DNA of 61,363 nucleotides from Candidatus Nitrosopumilus sp. (GTDB taxonomy: Archaea; Thermoproteota; Nitrososphaeria; Nitrososphaerales; Nitrosopumilaceae), in contig JAJETY010000002.1 of assembly GCA_021268355.1 (NCBI GenBank), positions 1-61,363 on the forward strand. Reading direction: 5' to 3'. Below are positions 17,105 through 24,688 of the stretch, in pieces. A program made the position numbers and the translations under genes. How positions within the stretch are numbered: the first letter of the stretch is position 1; the number at the start of each line of letters is the position of its first letter. A model generated the notes under the pieces. That model worked only from the letters and a program-made list of their open reading frames with translations, was not told where the DNA came from and did no database searches.

Positions 17105-17138
17105 TTATATGTTTTACCTTCATTGCGAGGATCGATAC
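17105..17138 (-). promoter_or_regulatory. amoB promoter with a diverged AMO-region motif
   Basis: On the minus strand, GTATCGATCCTCGCA (17124-17138) resembles the GATCTCG core of the 14619 and 15081 motif, with one extra C. A TATA-like CATATAA (around 17105-17111) lies about 15-20 bp downstream and about 40 bp before the amoB ATG, leaving a short leader. ATCGAT occurs at 17131-17136 and again at 17156-17161, 25 bp apart. Confidence 0.4.
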
Positions 17139-17283
17139 TAAAATATATGATAATCATCGATGTTAAACACCGAAAATGAAAAAAAATCATTGTTATTTTT
17201 ACACTAAAAAGAATATAAAATGAATTTATTTTATAAAATAATGCAAAATACATTAAAAATTTTATATAAATTAGACTAATTGT

Positions 17284-17302
17284 AATCTCTTACTTTATAT
17301 TC
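17284..17302 (+). promoter_or_regulatory. amoC promoter
   Basis: AATCTCTTAC (17284-17293) differs at two positions from GATCTCGTAC, and directly adjoins a TATA box TTTATATTC (17294-17302). The TATA centre is about 26 bp before the second ATG at 17324, pointing to a leaderless message from that ATG. The motif is closer to TATA than in the other promoters. Confidence 0.45.
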
Positions 17303-17323
17303 TCTACATACACCATGGTTATC

Positions 17324-17887
17324 ATGGCACAGATGCCCGCATTAATCCCAAAAGAAGTTGAGATTCAGAGACTAAAGAAAATCTGGCTCATCGTTATTGC
17401 TATGGGATCTACCGCAGCATCAGTCGAAGTAGATAACTTCGTTGATGGTTCTCTACATCAGACTTCTATCAGAGATAGTGCATTTACTCCAGCTCACTGG
17501 TGGTTATATTCCCACTTTGTAGCACTTCCACTCGGATGGGGTTCAGCAGCAATCTATGATAGAAAAGTTCCAGTTCTCAGAGGTCCAAATAACTCAATGA
17601 ACACTGGTTTGAAAATGACCATTCTTGGTTACTTAGCAACTATGTTCACAATTGGAGTCAATGAGATGTGGCACTTCTGGTTTGTAGAGGAAATCTTTGC
17701 AGTTCCAAACCATTGGATGTTTAACATGGGTGTTGTAGTAGCATTCATGGGTGCACTTGCATACGTAGTCAGAGTATATGCTAGACTCGTAGAACTAGGT
17801 GCTGAGACTCCAGGTGAGAACCCATATGTCGCAGAGATGTACAAGATGGCCTTAGAAGGCAAATTGTATAGTAGATCTATTCCATAG
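17324..17887 (+). CDS. amoC: ammonia monooxygenase subunit C
   Basis: 187 residues from ATG 17324 (MAQMPALIPKEVEIQRLKK); an in-frame ATG at 17315 is possible but the TATA spacing favours 17324. It has several membrane helices. DSAFTPAHWWLYSHF holds the Asp-x(n)-His-x(4)-His copper-ligand set of the CuC site in PmoC/AmoC, and NEMWHFWFVEE plus NHWMF lie in the neighbouring active-site helices. With AmoA, AmoB and AmoX it forms the membrane enzyme that oxidises ammonia to hydroxylamine. First gene of amoC-amoX-amoA. Confidence 0.96.
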   Translation: MAQMPALIPKEVEIQRLKKIWLIVIAMGSTAASVEVDNFVDGSLHQTSIRDSAFTPAHWWLYSHFVALPLGWGSAAIYDRKVPVLRGPNNSMNTGLKMTILGYLATMFTIGVNEMWHFWFVEEIFAVPNHWMFNMGVVVAFMGALAYVVRVYARLVELGAETPGENPYVAEMYKMALEGKLYSRSIP

Positions 17888-17942
17888 ACAAAATGTGCAA
17901 TAGCACAATTTTTTCTTATTTTATTATTTTCTAGAAAGGACG

Positions 17943-17984
17943 TAGATCGTACTCTTCATGGCAGTTTAAGAAAGACTTAAAAGG
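17943..17984 (+). promoter_or_regulatory. amoX promoter with motif-like GATCGTAC
   Basis: TAGATCGTACT (17943-17953) resembles the GATCTCGTAC core with two bases missing. About 20 bp on is a TATA-like GACTTAAAAGG (17974-17984), 26-34 bp before the ATG at 18009. The presence of a separate promoter suggests amoX can be transcribed independently of amoC. Confidence 0.4.
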
Positions 17985-18008
17985 ATTCTCTATTAGAATA
18001 ATTCCATA

Positions 18009-18371
18009 ATGACTCTTCCAAAGGGATTCGGTTCAGGCGGTGGCGGTGGATCATCCAGCGCTGACGTAGAACGAATGATTGGACGACGCGTTGAAAACAT
18101 GACTGGTATGATCACAATTTCATACTGGGCAGCATTATTAGCTACTTTTGGTGGTACTGCAGCCGGATACTTCTATTATCCATGGGCATATCCAACAGCA
18201 AGTGGCCACTTTGCATTCATCGTACTTGCAATCATTGAGGCAATAGGTTACATCTTCTGTGTTAAAGTCATGGAAGAAGGTTCTAACAAGAACAGTAATG
18301 GTATAGTTGGCGGCAGTATTGCAGCAACCGTAGCATTCGTAATATTCGTAACCATGTTCGTCGGTCGTTAA
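18009..18371 (+). CDS. amoX: AMO subunit AmoX
   Basis: 120 residues lying between amoC and amoA, as in other ammonia-oxidising archaea. A Gly/Ser-rich start (GFGSGGGGGSSS) is followed by three membrane helices (about residues 38-55, 65-85 and 97-117). AmoX is a conserved archaeal-only subunit reported in the purified complex. It carries no obvious metal site, so a structural role is likely. Its 3' side ends with a T-rich run near 18400. Confidence 0.92.
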   Translation: MTLPKGFGSGGGGGSSSADVERMIGRRVENMTGMITISYWAALLATFGGTAAGYFYYPWAYPTASGHFAFIVLAIIEAIGYIFCVKVMEEGSNKNSNGIVGGSIAATVAFVIFVTMFVGR

Positions 18372-18448
18372 ACAGAAGGCAACCCCTTCAGAACACTTCT
18401 TTTTCATTTTAATTTTTGAGAAATACCTGTGGTATTTGCCAAATCAGT

Positions 18449-18483
18449 GACGATCTCCATCAAACTCTAAAATTTTATATACT
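18449..18483 (+). promoter_or_regulatory. amoA promoter with motif-like GATCTC
   Basis: GACGATCTCCATC (18449-18461 approximately) shares GATCTC with the 14619/15081 motif. A TATA box AATTTTATATACT (18471-18483) follows about 10-20 bp later, its centre about 27 bp before the amoA ATG at 18504, implying a leaderless message. Confidence 0.45.
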
Positions 18484-18503
18484 GACCCTTTCATCAACTT
18501 GAT

Positions 18504-19154
18504 ATGGTCTGGTTAAGACGATGTACACACTACTTGTTCATAGTAGTGGTTGCAGTTAACTCTACACTGTTAACAATTAATGCAGGAGACTACATCTTCT
18601 ACACTGACTGGGCTTGGACTTCGTACACGGTATTCTCAATATCGCAAACGTTGATGCTTATTGTAGGTGCAACATATTACCTTACATTTACAGGCGTTCC
18701 AGGCACAGCAACGTACTACGCTCTGATTATGACAGTTTACACATGGATTGCAAAGGCAGCCTGGTTCTCACTAGGTTATCCATATGACTTCATTGTAACA
18801 CCAGTTTGGTTACCATCAGCAATGCTGTTGGACTTAGTCTACTGGGCAACAAAGAAGAACAAGCACTCCTTGATACTGTTCGGCGGCGTACTAGTAGGAA
18901 TGTCATTACCATTATTCAACATGGTAAACCTGATAACAGTAGCAGACCCACTAGAAACGGCATTCAAGTATCCAAGACCAACATTGCCACCATACATGAC
19001 ACCGATAGAACCCCAAGTAGGTAAGTTCTATAACAGCCCAGTCGCTCTCGGTGCAGGTGCAGGTGCAGTTTTGGGATGTACATTTGCAGCATTAGGTTGT
19101 AAATTGAACACATGGACTTACAGATGGATGGCCGCTTGGTCAAAGTGGGACTAA
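18504..19154 (+). CDS. amoA: ammonia monooxygenase subunit A
   Basis: 216 residues, the full length of archaeal AmoA, the standard marker of this group. It begins MVWLRRCTHYLFIVVVAVNS and has about five to six membrane helices; DYIFYTDWAW and the loop before the last helix (TLPPYMTPIEPQVGKFYNSP) are characteristic. It is part of the membrane ammonia monooxygenase. Its stop is followed by the trailer shared with amoB. A Dam-type methylase is convergent downstream. Confidence 0.97.
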   Translation: MVWLRRCTHYLFIVVVAVNSTLLTINAGDYIFYTDWAWTSYTVFSISQTLMLIVGATYYLTFTGVPGTATYYALIMTVYTWIAKAAWFSLGYPYDFIVTPVWLPSAMLLDLVYWATKKNKHSLILFGGVLVGMSLPLFNMVNLITVADPLETAFKYPRPTLPPYMTPIEPQVGKFYNSPVALGAGAGAVLGCTFAALGCKLNTWTYRWMAAWSKWD

Positions 19155-19156
19155 AA

Positions 19157-19180
19157 ACCCAACCTTTTCCTTTTCATTTT
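19157..19180 (+). terminator. amoA trailer, identical to the amoB trailer over 24 nt
   Basis: The bases after the amoA stop repeat exactly the 24-nt sequence that follows amoB (minus strand 16472-16495): ACCCAACC, pyrimidine runs, then CATTTT. The T-rich part continues to about 19185 and fits an archaeal terminator. Confidence 0.6.
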
Positions 19181-19237
19181 ATTATCTACTTCTAGTGAAA
19201 ACTTTAGAAAATTTTTTTGAAAAATAATTTTAGAAAT

Positions 19238-20101
19238 CTAATAGTTTTTGATTAGGAGTTCAAAGTGACCTGTTCTCTTTTTTGAATTGGAGTTTATGGA
19301 GCGGTTAGCTTGAATCCTGTTTACTTTCCAAGGTTTTTCTGAGAAGATATCAGAAACTTGTTTTGAATCTGAATTTGATAATAGGACTTTACATCCTTTA
19401 GAATCTAATCTATTACACAGGTCTGCTAATCTTTCCAAATCTTTATCGGTAAAATCCTTATTTGTATAACTTGTAAAATTTGCAGTATTACTTACTGGTT
19501 GGTATGGTGGGTCAAAATATACTAGATCTCCTTTTTTGACATCTCGTAAAACTGCCTCAAAATCACGACATTTGATTGAGACTTGGGTTGTTTGTAGAAT
19601 ATTACTTACCGAGCGAAGATTATCTTCATTTACAATATTTGGATTAGAGTATCGTCCTAATGGGACATTGAATTTTCCTTTACTGTTGACTCTGTATAAT
19701 CCGTTAAAACAGGTTCTGTTCAAAAAGAGCAATCTTGATGTCTTCTCAATCTCGCTTCTAGGATTTGATTCGCGTACAGAATAATAATATGATTTTGAAT
19801 CCTTATGATAATTTTTTTCGTGATTTTTGAGAGATAAAATCAGATCATCAATTCTGTTTCGAATTGTGGTATATGCTAAAACTAGATCAGAGTTCAAATC
19901 AGAGATGCTGCATTTTTGGTCATTTCTATCAGTAAGAATGTGGAAGAGTAAAGCACCACCTCCGATAAATGGTTCATAATAGGTTCCAAAATTCTCTGGT
20001 AAATTCTCGTTTAGTATTGGAATCAACTGGCGTTTTCCACCTGCCCATTTTACAAATGGTTTTGGGACTACGGGAGATACTTGGGAGTATACTTGTTTCA
20101 A
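19238..20101 (-). CDS. D12-class (Dam-type) DNA adenine N6-methyltransferase
   Basis: 287 residues from TTG 20101. FVKWAGGKRQLIPIL is the AdoMet-binding FxGxG-like motif of D12 enzymes and VYFDPPYQP is the DPPY catalytic motif; FNGLYRVNSKGKFNVP lies between, as in Dam and DpnM. The group usually methylates adenine in GATC. No restriction endonuclease is next to it, so it looks solitary and may act in regulation, repair or protection. It sits convergent to amoA. Confidence 0.88.
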   Translation of the reverse strand: MKQVYSQVSPVVPKPFVKWAGGKRQLIPILNENLPENFGTYYEPFIGGGALLFHILTDRNDQKCSISDLNSDLVLAYTTIRNRIDDLILSLKNHEKNYHKDSKSYYYSVRESNPRSEIEKTSRLLFLNRTCFNGLYRVNSKGKFNVPLGRYSNPNIVNEDNLRSVSNILQTTQVSIKCRDFEAVLRDVKKGDLVYFDPPYQPVSNTANFTSYTNKDFTDKDLERLADLCNRLDSKGCKVLLSNSDSKQVSDIFSEKPWKVNRIQANRSINSNSKKRTGHFELLIKNY

Positions 20102-20250
20102 TACTTTGTATTGCAGAATTTTTTAACAATTTAGAAGATAAAAAAAATTGATCTAGGACTAGGTTTTTCCTAGTTGAGTGAGAAGTTAAATACAAACTTC
20201 GTAAATCTCTTGAAAATCCATTTTTGAATGATAATTTTGAAAATTGAAAA

Positions 20251-20324
20251 AGCTTCGAACGGGATCCGAACCCGCGACCTTTACCTTACCAAGGTAACGC
20301 TCTACCAGGCTGAGCTATCGAAGC
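20251..20324 (-). tRNA. tRNA-Thr (GGU anticodon)
   Basis: Reads GCTTCGA at the 5' end pairing with TCGAAGC at the 3' end. The anticodon stem-loop is TTACC-TTGGTAA-GGTAA, giving GGU; T-arm GCGGG-TTCGGAT-CCCGT. No intron. Discriminator is U. No encoded CCA. Confidence 0.93.
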
Positions 20325-20442
20325 ACAAATTGACCCTGTAGAAAATCCTTATAATTCTTCATTATCGGGGCAAAAATCTGTAAACTGTTAAATTTCACAC
20401 AGATTTTTACCATTTTGGAGGAGTAATCAAGCCTGGCCAAAG

Positions 20443-20466
20443 TAAGTGCACTTTGTGCTTTTGGAC
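20443..20466 (+). other. tRNA-Leu intron 1, in the D-arm
   Basis: Helix CCAA (exon) pairs with TTGG (intron 3' end); the bulges are AG|T and AC|A; an inner stem AAGTGC/GTGCTT closes a loop ACTTT. These are all parts of a bulge-helix-bulge cut site. Non-canonical position, between about bases 23 and 24. Confidence 0.75.
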
Positions 20467-20480
20467 ATGCAGGACTTAAG

Positions 20481-20495
20481 ATCAAATAATGGGTG
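20481..20495 (+). other. tRNA-Leu intron 2, canonical position 37/38
   Basis: Exon CTTA pairs with intron TGGG (with two G-U pairs); bulges are AG|A and TG|A and the outer helix is the anticodon stem CAGGA/TCCTG. Only 15 nt long. Confidence 0.78.
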
Positions 20496-20547
20496 ATCCT
20501 GTCTCTCAGGAGTTCGTGGGTTCAAATCCCACCTCCTCCATACACAA

Positions 20548-20931
20548 CTATTTTTGTCTAATTCCTCTAGCGTTTAGAACTTCATAGACTTCTGGTATGG
20601 ACCAGACAAAACCAACATGGACACAATCTTTCTCGTCACAGAGCTGACAATATAATTCACCTTTCTGAACTGCAACTTCTGCAATTCTATTTTTGATGTT
20701 GTCTTTAAGAATAATTCTATCATCATCAACTGAAATCTTTTCAATCTTTGGAGCGTATCTTGCAAAGGTCCTATCCTTTTGCATCATCTCCTCTAACATG
20801 TAAGTTACATATCCTGAGAAACTGTTGACTCCCTTCATTGCTAGGTCGTCTTTACTCTTTTGATAAACTTCTTGGAATTTATCATAGACAGTTTCAGAAA
20901 CGGTAATTGATTTGAATCCTGCTTTTGGCAA
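20548..20931 (-). CDS. hypothetical protein, ribbon-helix-helix-like start and Cys/His cluster
   Basis: 127 residues. The first 50 (GFKSITVSETVYDKFQEVYQ) look like a ribbon-helix-helix DNA-binding segment: a short strand followed by two helices. Near residue 95 a cluster CQLCDEKDCVH could bind zinc. A small transcription regulator is a reasonable guess, not shown. It lies between tRNA-Leu and the divergent regulator gene at 21051. Confidence 0.55.
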   Translation of the reverse strand: MPKAGFKSITVSETVYDKFQEVYQKSKDDLAMKGVNSFSGYVTYMLEEMMQKDRTFARYAPKIEKISVDDDRIILKDNIKNRIAEVAVQKGELYCQLCDEKDCVHVGFVWSIPEVYEVLNARGIRQK

Positions 20932-21050
20932 TTTACTTTCCTCTTACCGTACTTTAAAGTACCTTCTATATAACATTTTATTTTAAAAAATAGTTCTCAC
21001 ACAATTAATGAAAATTAGTGTTTATACAATACCTTCATCATAGAGCAATA

Positions 21051-21944
21051 ATGGGAAAAGGATATTCTGAAGAAGATATTCGAGAAAAACTAATCTCTGT
21101 TTTGAAGCATTCTGAATCTGGAATGTCTGGTGTAGAGATTTCCGAACAAATGAAAGTTAATCGTATCACTATGACAAAGTATCTTAAAGTATTTGCAGCT
21201 GAGGGACTTGTCCGACAAAAAAATATTGGAAACATAACACTATGGTTTTTAGAACCTGGACAAGAATCATTCCACTTTCCAGATGATTATTTCAAAATAG
21301 CACCAAAGTTTCTTGATTTTCTGATAAAAGGAAATGAAGATCAAGTCTCTTCTTTAATTAGAAACTCTCTTCATTCTGGTGCCACCATAAATCGTTTGAT
21401 ACTTGAAATTATTTTGCCTGCAATTGACGCAGTGAAGAATCTGTTTGATGATGGAAAGATTGGTACTGCTGAGCAAAATCTTCTCAGAACAATTATTTCA
21501 AAATCTCTTCAAATATTAGACCAGATTCCTATAGTTGCCGACTCTAAAAAAAATGTAATTGTACTTTCTGCCGACTTTCAAAGTAGTTTAATTGCAGAAG
21601 CAGCTTCTACTGCCTTTCACTCTGATGGGTGGAAAGTATATCATCTTGGAGATATGTCGTCCGCCATCGACGTCCTCTTTGATCTTGATTTTCAGAAGTT
21701 GATTGGAAAAGTTTGGAAACAGAAACCTGGTGTCCTGATTGTAGTTGTTTTTTCACAAACCGATGAAGGTTTGAATTTCTTTGCTGATTCAATAAATCCA
21801 ATAAAATCAAAATCTGGAAAAAATATGAAATTGATTCTTTGTGGAAGTACTTCAAAGAAAGCCAAAACTGAATCAGACCTAGTGACAGACAAACTTGATC
21901 AAATTATCCAATGGTCTCAAACAGTATATCAAAATCAAAAGTAA
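21051..21944 (+). CDS. winged-helix regulator with B12-binding-like domain
   Basis: 297 residues from ATG 21051, about 26 bp after a TATA-like sequence; a GTG at 21018 is less likely. Residues 1-70 are a winged HTH (SGVEISEQMKVNRITMTKYLKV). Residues about 85-165 are helical, like the cap module of methionine synthase and CarH. Residues about 170-280 are a Rossmann-like B12 domain, with LIAEAASTAFHSDGWKVYHLGD. The cobalamin-binding histidine of the DxHxxG/ExH motif is absent: the place reads SADFQSSL. It may sense another ligand or light-dependent cobalamin in another way. The stop is one base before tRNA-Ile. Confidence 0.7.
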   Translation: MGKGYSEEDIREKLISVLKHSESGMSGVEISEQMKVNRITMTKYLKVFAAEGLVRQKNIGNITLWFLEPGQESFHFPDDYFKIAPKFLDFLIKGNEDQVSSLIRNSLHSGATINRLILEIILPAIDAVKNLFDDGKIGTAEQNLLRTIISKSLQILDQIPIVADSKKNVIVLSADFQSSLIAEAASTAFHSDGWKVYHLGDMSSAIDVLFDLDFQKLIGKVWKQKPGVLIVVVFSQTDEGLNFFADSINPIKSKSGKNMKLILCGSTSKKAKTESDLVTDKLDQIIQWSQTVYQNQK

Positions 21945-22019
21945 TGGGCCCGATGAGATTCGAACTCATGACCTTTCGATTATCAGTCGAACGCTCCAGC
22001 CAAGCTGAGCTACGAGCCC
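21945..22019 (-). tRNA. tRNA-Ile (GAU anticodon)
   Basis: Acceptor GGGCTCG/CGGGCCC; anticodon stem-loop TTCGA-CTGATAA-TCGAA gives GAU; T-arm ATGAG-TTCGAAT-CTCAT; discriminator A. No intron. It begins immediately after the convergent regulator gene's stop. Confidence 0.93.
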
Positions 22020-22052
22020 ACGAACAAATCTCTAGGTCAGAGTCATTTAAGT

Positions 22053-22607
22053 CTAATTTTCTTTCCACTTGATAGAACAACCAATTGAGGGGTCAAAGTC
22101 CTTTTCAATTTTTTGACCAGATACTAGTGTGTGTATGTTATTGATCATTGTCTTTTCAGTTGCAGTATCCTCAGGCTTCATGGCATTGTCAATCCTTCCA
22201 TGAAAAACTAACTGTTTTTGAGCATCAAACAAGAATGGGTCTGGAGTACACATTGCTCCATATTTCTTGGCAATTTCTTGTGTCTCATCAACCAGATAAT
22301 CAAATTTGAATCCCTTTTCCTTTGCAGTCTCTTTCATTGCTTCAAAACTGTCTTCAGGATAATCAGTAGAATCATTACTGTTAATTGCAATCATAGCTAC
22401 ATCATTACCGCATTTCTCATGCAACTCATTGAGTGCATCAACTTTGGCCTTGACATAAGGACAATGATTACACATGAAAATCACTAGATATCCCTTGTAA
22501 TCATTATAGTCATTTAGGGCATGTTTTTTATCATCAATTCCTAAAAGTTCAAAATCCGGTGCTGAATCTCCAGTCTTTAACTTAACTTGGGATTCTAAAA
22601 GTACCAT
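22053..22607 (-). CDS. thioredoxin-fold protein of the AhpC/TSA type
   Basis: 184 residues from ATG 22607. The start GDSAPDFELLGIDDKKHALNDY is typical of peroxiredoxin/thioredoxin-like proteins; FMCNHCPYVKA holds a CxxC pair. Members of this group (thioredoxin family protein, similar to RedB/ResA-like) act as thiol oxidoreductases in redox balance or peroxide removal. No signal peptide, so cytoplasmic. A further CTPDPF supplies the cis-proline region. Peroxidase versus disulfide reductase cannot be decided here. Confidence 0.8.
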   Translation of the reverse strand: MVLLESQVKLKTGDSAPDFELLGIDDKKHALNDYNDYKGYLVIFMCNHCPYVKAKVDALNELHEKCGNDVAMIAINSNDSTDYPEDSFEAMKETAKEKGFKFDYLVDETQEIAKKYGAMCTPDPFLFDAQKQLVFHGRIDNAMKPEDTATEKTMINNIHTLVSGQKIEKDFDPSIGCSIKWKEN

Positions 22608-22687
22608 GTGCAAAGGTTCTTGTTTTCAAATAAAATCCTTGCCTAGAAGACAACAATTAAAATCCACAGATAAATCTAGACACGTGT

Positions 22688-22761
22688 GGGCCGGTAGTAT
22701 AGCCTGGTAGTATACCCGCCTTGCACGCGGGGGGTCACGGATTCAAATTCCGTCCGGTCCA
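22688..22761 (+). tRNA. tRNA-Ala (UGC anticodon)
   Basis: Acceptor GGGCCGG/CCGGTCC with A73; anticodon stem CCCGC/GCGGG, loop CTTGCAC gives UGC; T-arm ACGGA-TTCAAAT-TCCGT. No intron seen. Followed by a T-run. Confidence 0.93.
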
Positions 22762-22840
22762 CTTTTTGGTTTTATACGCGATCCATGCTGAATTTCGAAC
22801 GGCTAAATGGATTTAAATAGGACAAGTTTGAGTTTTTTTC

Positions 22841-22942
22841 ATGGCAAGCGCAGTTGATGGATGGCCTGTGTTCATTCCACTTATTGTTGGTTTAGCTCCA
22901 GGATTAATTTACTGGTTAGCAATTACCGCAAAGAGAAACTAA
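22841..22942 (+). CDS. 33-residue single-helix membrane peptide
   Basis: ATG 22841 to TAA 22942. The product has a short polar start (MASAVDGWPV), one membrane helix of about 20 residues (PLIVGLAPGLIYWLAIT) and a basic end AKRN. A TATA box ATTTAAATA (22811-22819) lies about 26 bp before the ATG and a T-rich terminator follows (near 22950). Together these support a real, leaderless gene. Small single-helix subunits are common in respiratory complexes; any such role is a guess. Confidence 0.6.
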   Translation: MASAVDGWPVFIPLIVGLAPGLIYWLAITAKRN

Positions 22943-23061
22943 ACTTACATCTCTTTTTATTATTTTATTTGTTTAGTGTAAACTAGGTTTAACGATGTTA
23001 CCTTACTTGTTCACTATTTGATATGTTGTAGAAAATTAATCTCCTTACAAAACAATCATTG

Positions 23062-24126
23062 ATGAATAACTTCACTCTTTCAGTTTTTTTGATTTTTTTG
23101 TTAATGCCACTTTCTCAAGCATTTTCAGCCGAGGTTACTGATACTCCATCAACACTTTCTGTATCTATAACCAGTGAAGCTCCTTTTGTCTACCAAGATT
23201 CTGAAGGATATACTGTTGTGGTGGGTACAGTCAAGAATCATAACACTCTGACTTCAGTGACTAATGTAATAATTCAAGTAAATTATTTTGATGATTTTGA
23301 TCCTAGTCCAATAGAGGTCAACAGTGGAAGAACTATTCTTGAAGTAATTCCACCCAATGGGGAATCTCCATTTGCTATTCGTTCTGAAACACCTAACCCT
23401 GAAATCACAGAAGCATCAGTCACTTTGCTTGGATTTGATTCCTCTTCTTCAAAACAAAAAGGTCTTATGGTATATTCTAGTGAAATATCCCTTGATAATC
23501 GTCTGAGCTTTAAGGGAGTTCTGGAAAACAGCGGAGCTCCAAATTCTAACACCAATGTTTACATGGCATTGTATGATGGATTTGAACCATCTAGAATTTT
23601 AGAAGTAATTACAATTGATCTAGGTGATGTTGAATCTGATGATGAGGTTTCCTTTAATGTTGATAGACAAATTGATTCAAGGGCAATAGGATTTTTGCTG
23701 TTTGCAGAATCTGATGTGTTCTCTTCTAATTTTGTCGATGTGAAAATTCCAAAACCTCAATTACTAACAAAACTTGTATCTATCTCTAATGTGTCTGTGA
23801 CAAATTCACAGGGTGATACACTTTCTATAATTCCAGTTGATTCTGTGGTAAATGTTAGAAGCCAAACATGGATTCAATTTGCTGCAGACCAGACTACAAA
23901 TGAAACTCCATACACATATTATATTCAAGTCAAGGAGGCTGAAACTAGTAAAGTTGAATATATTGGAAAAGATGACGGCCGCTTTATTGGCACTGGATTA
24001 CAGTTCCCGACAATAGATTGGATACCAACAAACACTGGACTCTATTTCATTGAGACATTCGTTTGGGATAGAAACAATATTCCAATAGCAGAACAGGGTC
24101 CATTTGTTCTCATTAATGTTCAGTAG
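23062..24126 (+). CDS. secreted beta-rich protein, unknown function
   Basis: 354 residues from ATG 23062 with a signal peptide (MNNFTLSVFLIFLLMPLSQAFSA). The mature part is made of beta-strand repeats like those of surface or adhesion proteins (VVGTVKNHNTLTSVTNVIIQV; LSFKGVLENSGAPNSNTNV), with a FxxPxxDWxP-like end. These resemble FxLYD or CARDB-type domains. It probably faces the outside of the cell. Function unknown. Confidence 0.65.
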   Translation: MNNFTLSVFLIFLLMPLSQAFSAEVTDTPSTLSVSITSEAPFVYQDSEGYTVVVGTVKNHNTLTSVTNVIIQVNYFDDFDPSPIEVNSGRTILEVIPPNGESPFAIRSETPNPEITEASVTLLGFDSSSSKQKGLMVYSSEISLDNRLSFKGVLENSGAPNSNTNVYMALYDGFEPSRILEVITIDLGDVESDDEVSFNVDRQIDSRAIGFLLFAESDVFSSNFVDVKIPKPQLLTKLVSISNVSVTNSQGDTLSIIPVDSVVNVRSQTWIQFAADQTTNETPYTYYIQVKEAETSKVEYIGKDDGRFIGTGLQFPTIDWIPTNTGLYFIETFVWDRNNIPIAEQGPFVLINVQ

Positions 24127-24159
24127 TAAGTTTATTTTCAAATATATTCCATAATTAAC

Positions 24160-24636
24160 ATGTCTCAGTTTTCTCTTGTTGCTATGGGTGGAACTTTTGA
24201 CATAATCCATAGAGGACACATAACATTACTTACAAGTGCATTTGAAATATCAGATAAAGTAATCATTGGTTTAACAAGTGATGATTTTGCAAAAAAGAGA
24301 GGAAAGACTCTTTATCATAACTATGAAACGCGATTGACAAATCTTACTGAAACAATCATCAACGAATTTCCAAGTCCCTCCTTTCAAATAAGTAAACTAG
24401 ATTCCGATTTTGGTCCTGCTGTGCTGGAACCCGAAGTTCAAGCATTGGTTGTAAGCGATGAGACAAGCAGTCAGGGAGAAGTACTAAATGATTTGAGGGC
24501 TAAAAAGAAACTTTCTCCTGTGAAAATAATTACTGTCCCAATGCATTTGGCAAAAGACGGGACAAGAATATCTACAACCAGAATTAAAAATTCTGAAATT
24601 GATTCAGAAGGAAACTTGTTATCAGTTGACAAGTAG
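24160..24636 (+). CDS. coaD: phosphopantetheine adenylyltransferase, archaeal type
   Basis: 158 residues. MGGTFDIIHRGHITLL carries the nucleotidyltransferase GGTFDxxHxGH motif and SDETSSQGEVLND plus ISTTRIKN fit the archaeal CoaD family. It transfers AMP to 4'-phosphopantetheine, the penultimate step of coenzyme A synthesis. Start ATG at 24160. Archaeal CoaD is similar to the human PPAT domain rather than bacterial CoaD. Confidence 0.92.
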   Translation: MSQFSLVAMGGTFDIIHRGHITLLTSAFEISDKVIIGLTSDDFAKKRGKTLYHNYETRLTNLTETIINEFPSPSFQISKLDSDFGPAVLEPEVQALVVSDETSSQGEVLNDLRAKKKLSPVKIITVPMHLAKDGTRISTTRIKNSEIDSEGNLLSVDK

Positions 24637-24688
24637 CTTGCACAACTTTGAGTAATTATAATAAAACAAAATTACAAGATTCATGCAC

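Larger units (their letters stand above)
20417..20540 (+). tRNA. tRNA-Leu (UAA anticodon) with two introns
   Basis: Acceptor GGAGGAG/CTCCTCC with A73, T-arm GTGGG-TTCAAAT-CCCAC and a long class II variable arm identify tRNA-Leu. The anticodon stem CAGGA/TCCTG with loop CTTAAGA is restored only if 15 bases at 20481-20495 are removed; the D-stem ATC/GAT is restored only if 24 bases at 20443-20466 are removed. Both junctions fold as bulge-helix-bulge. The mature tRNA would be 85 nt. It lies 7 bp before the convergent end of the 20548 gene. Confidence 0.88.
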
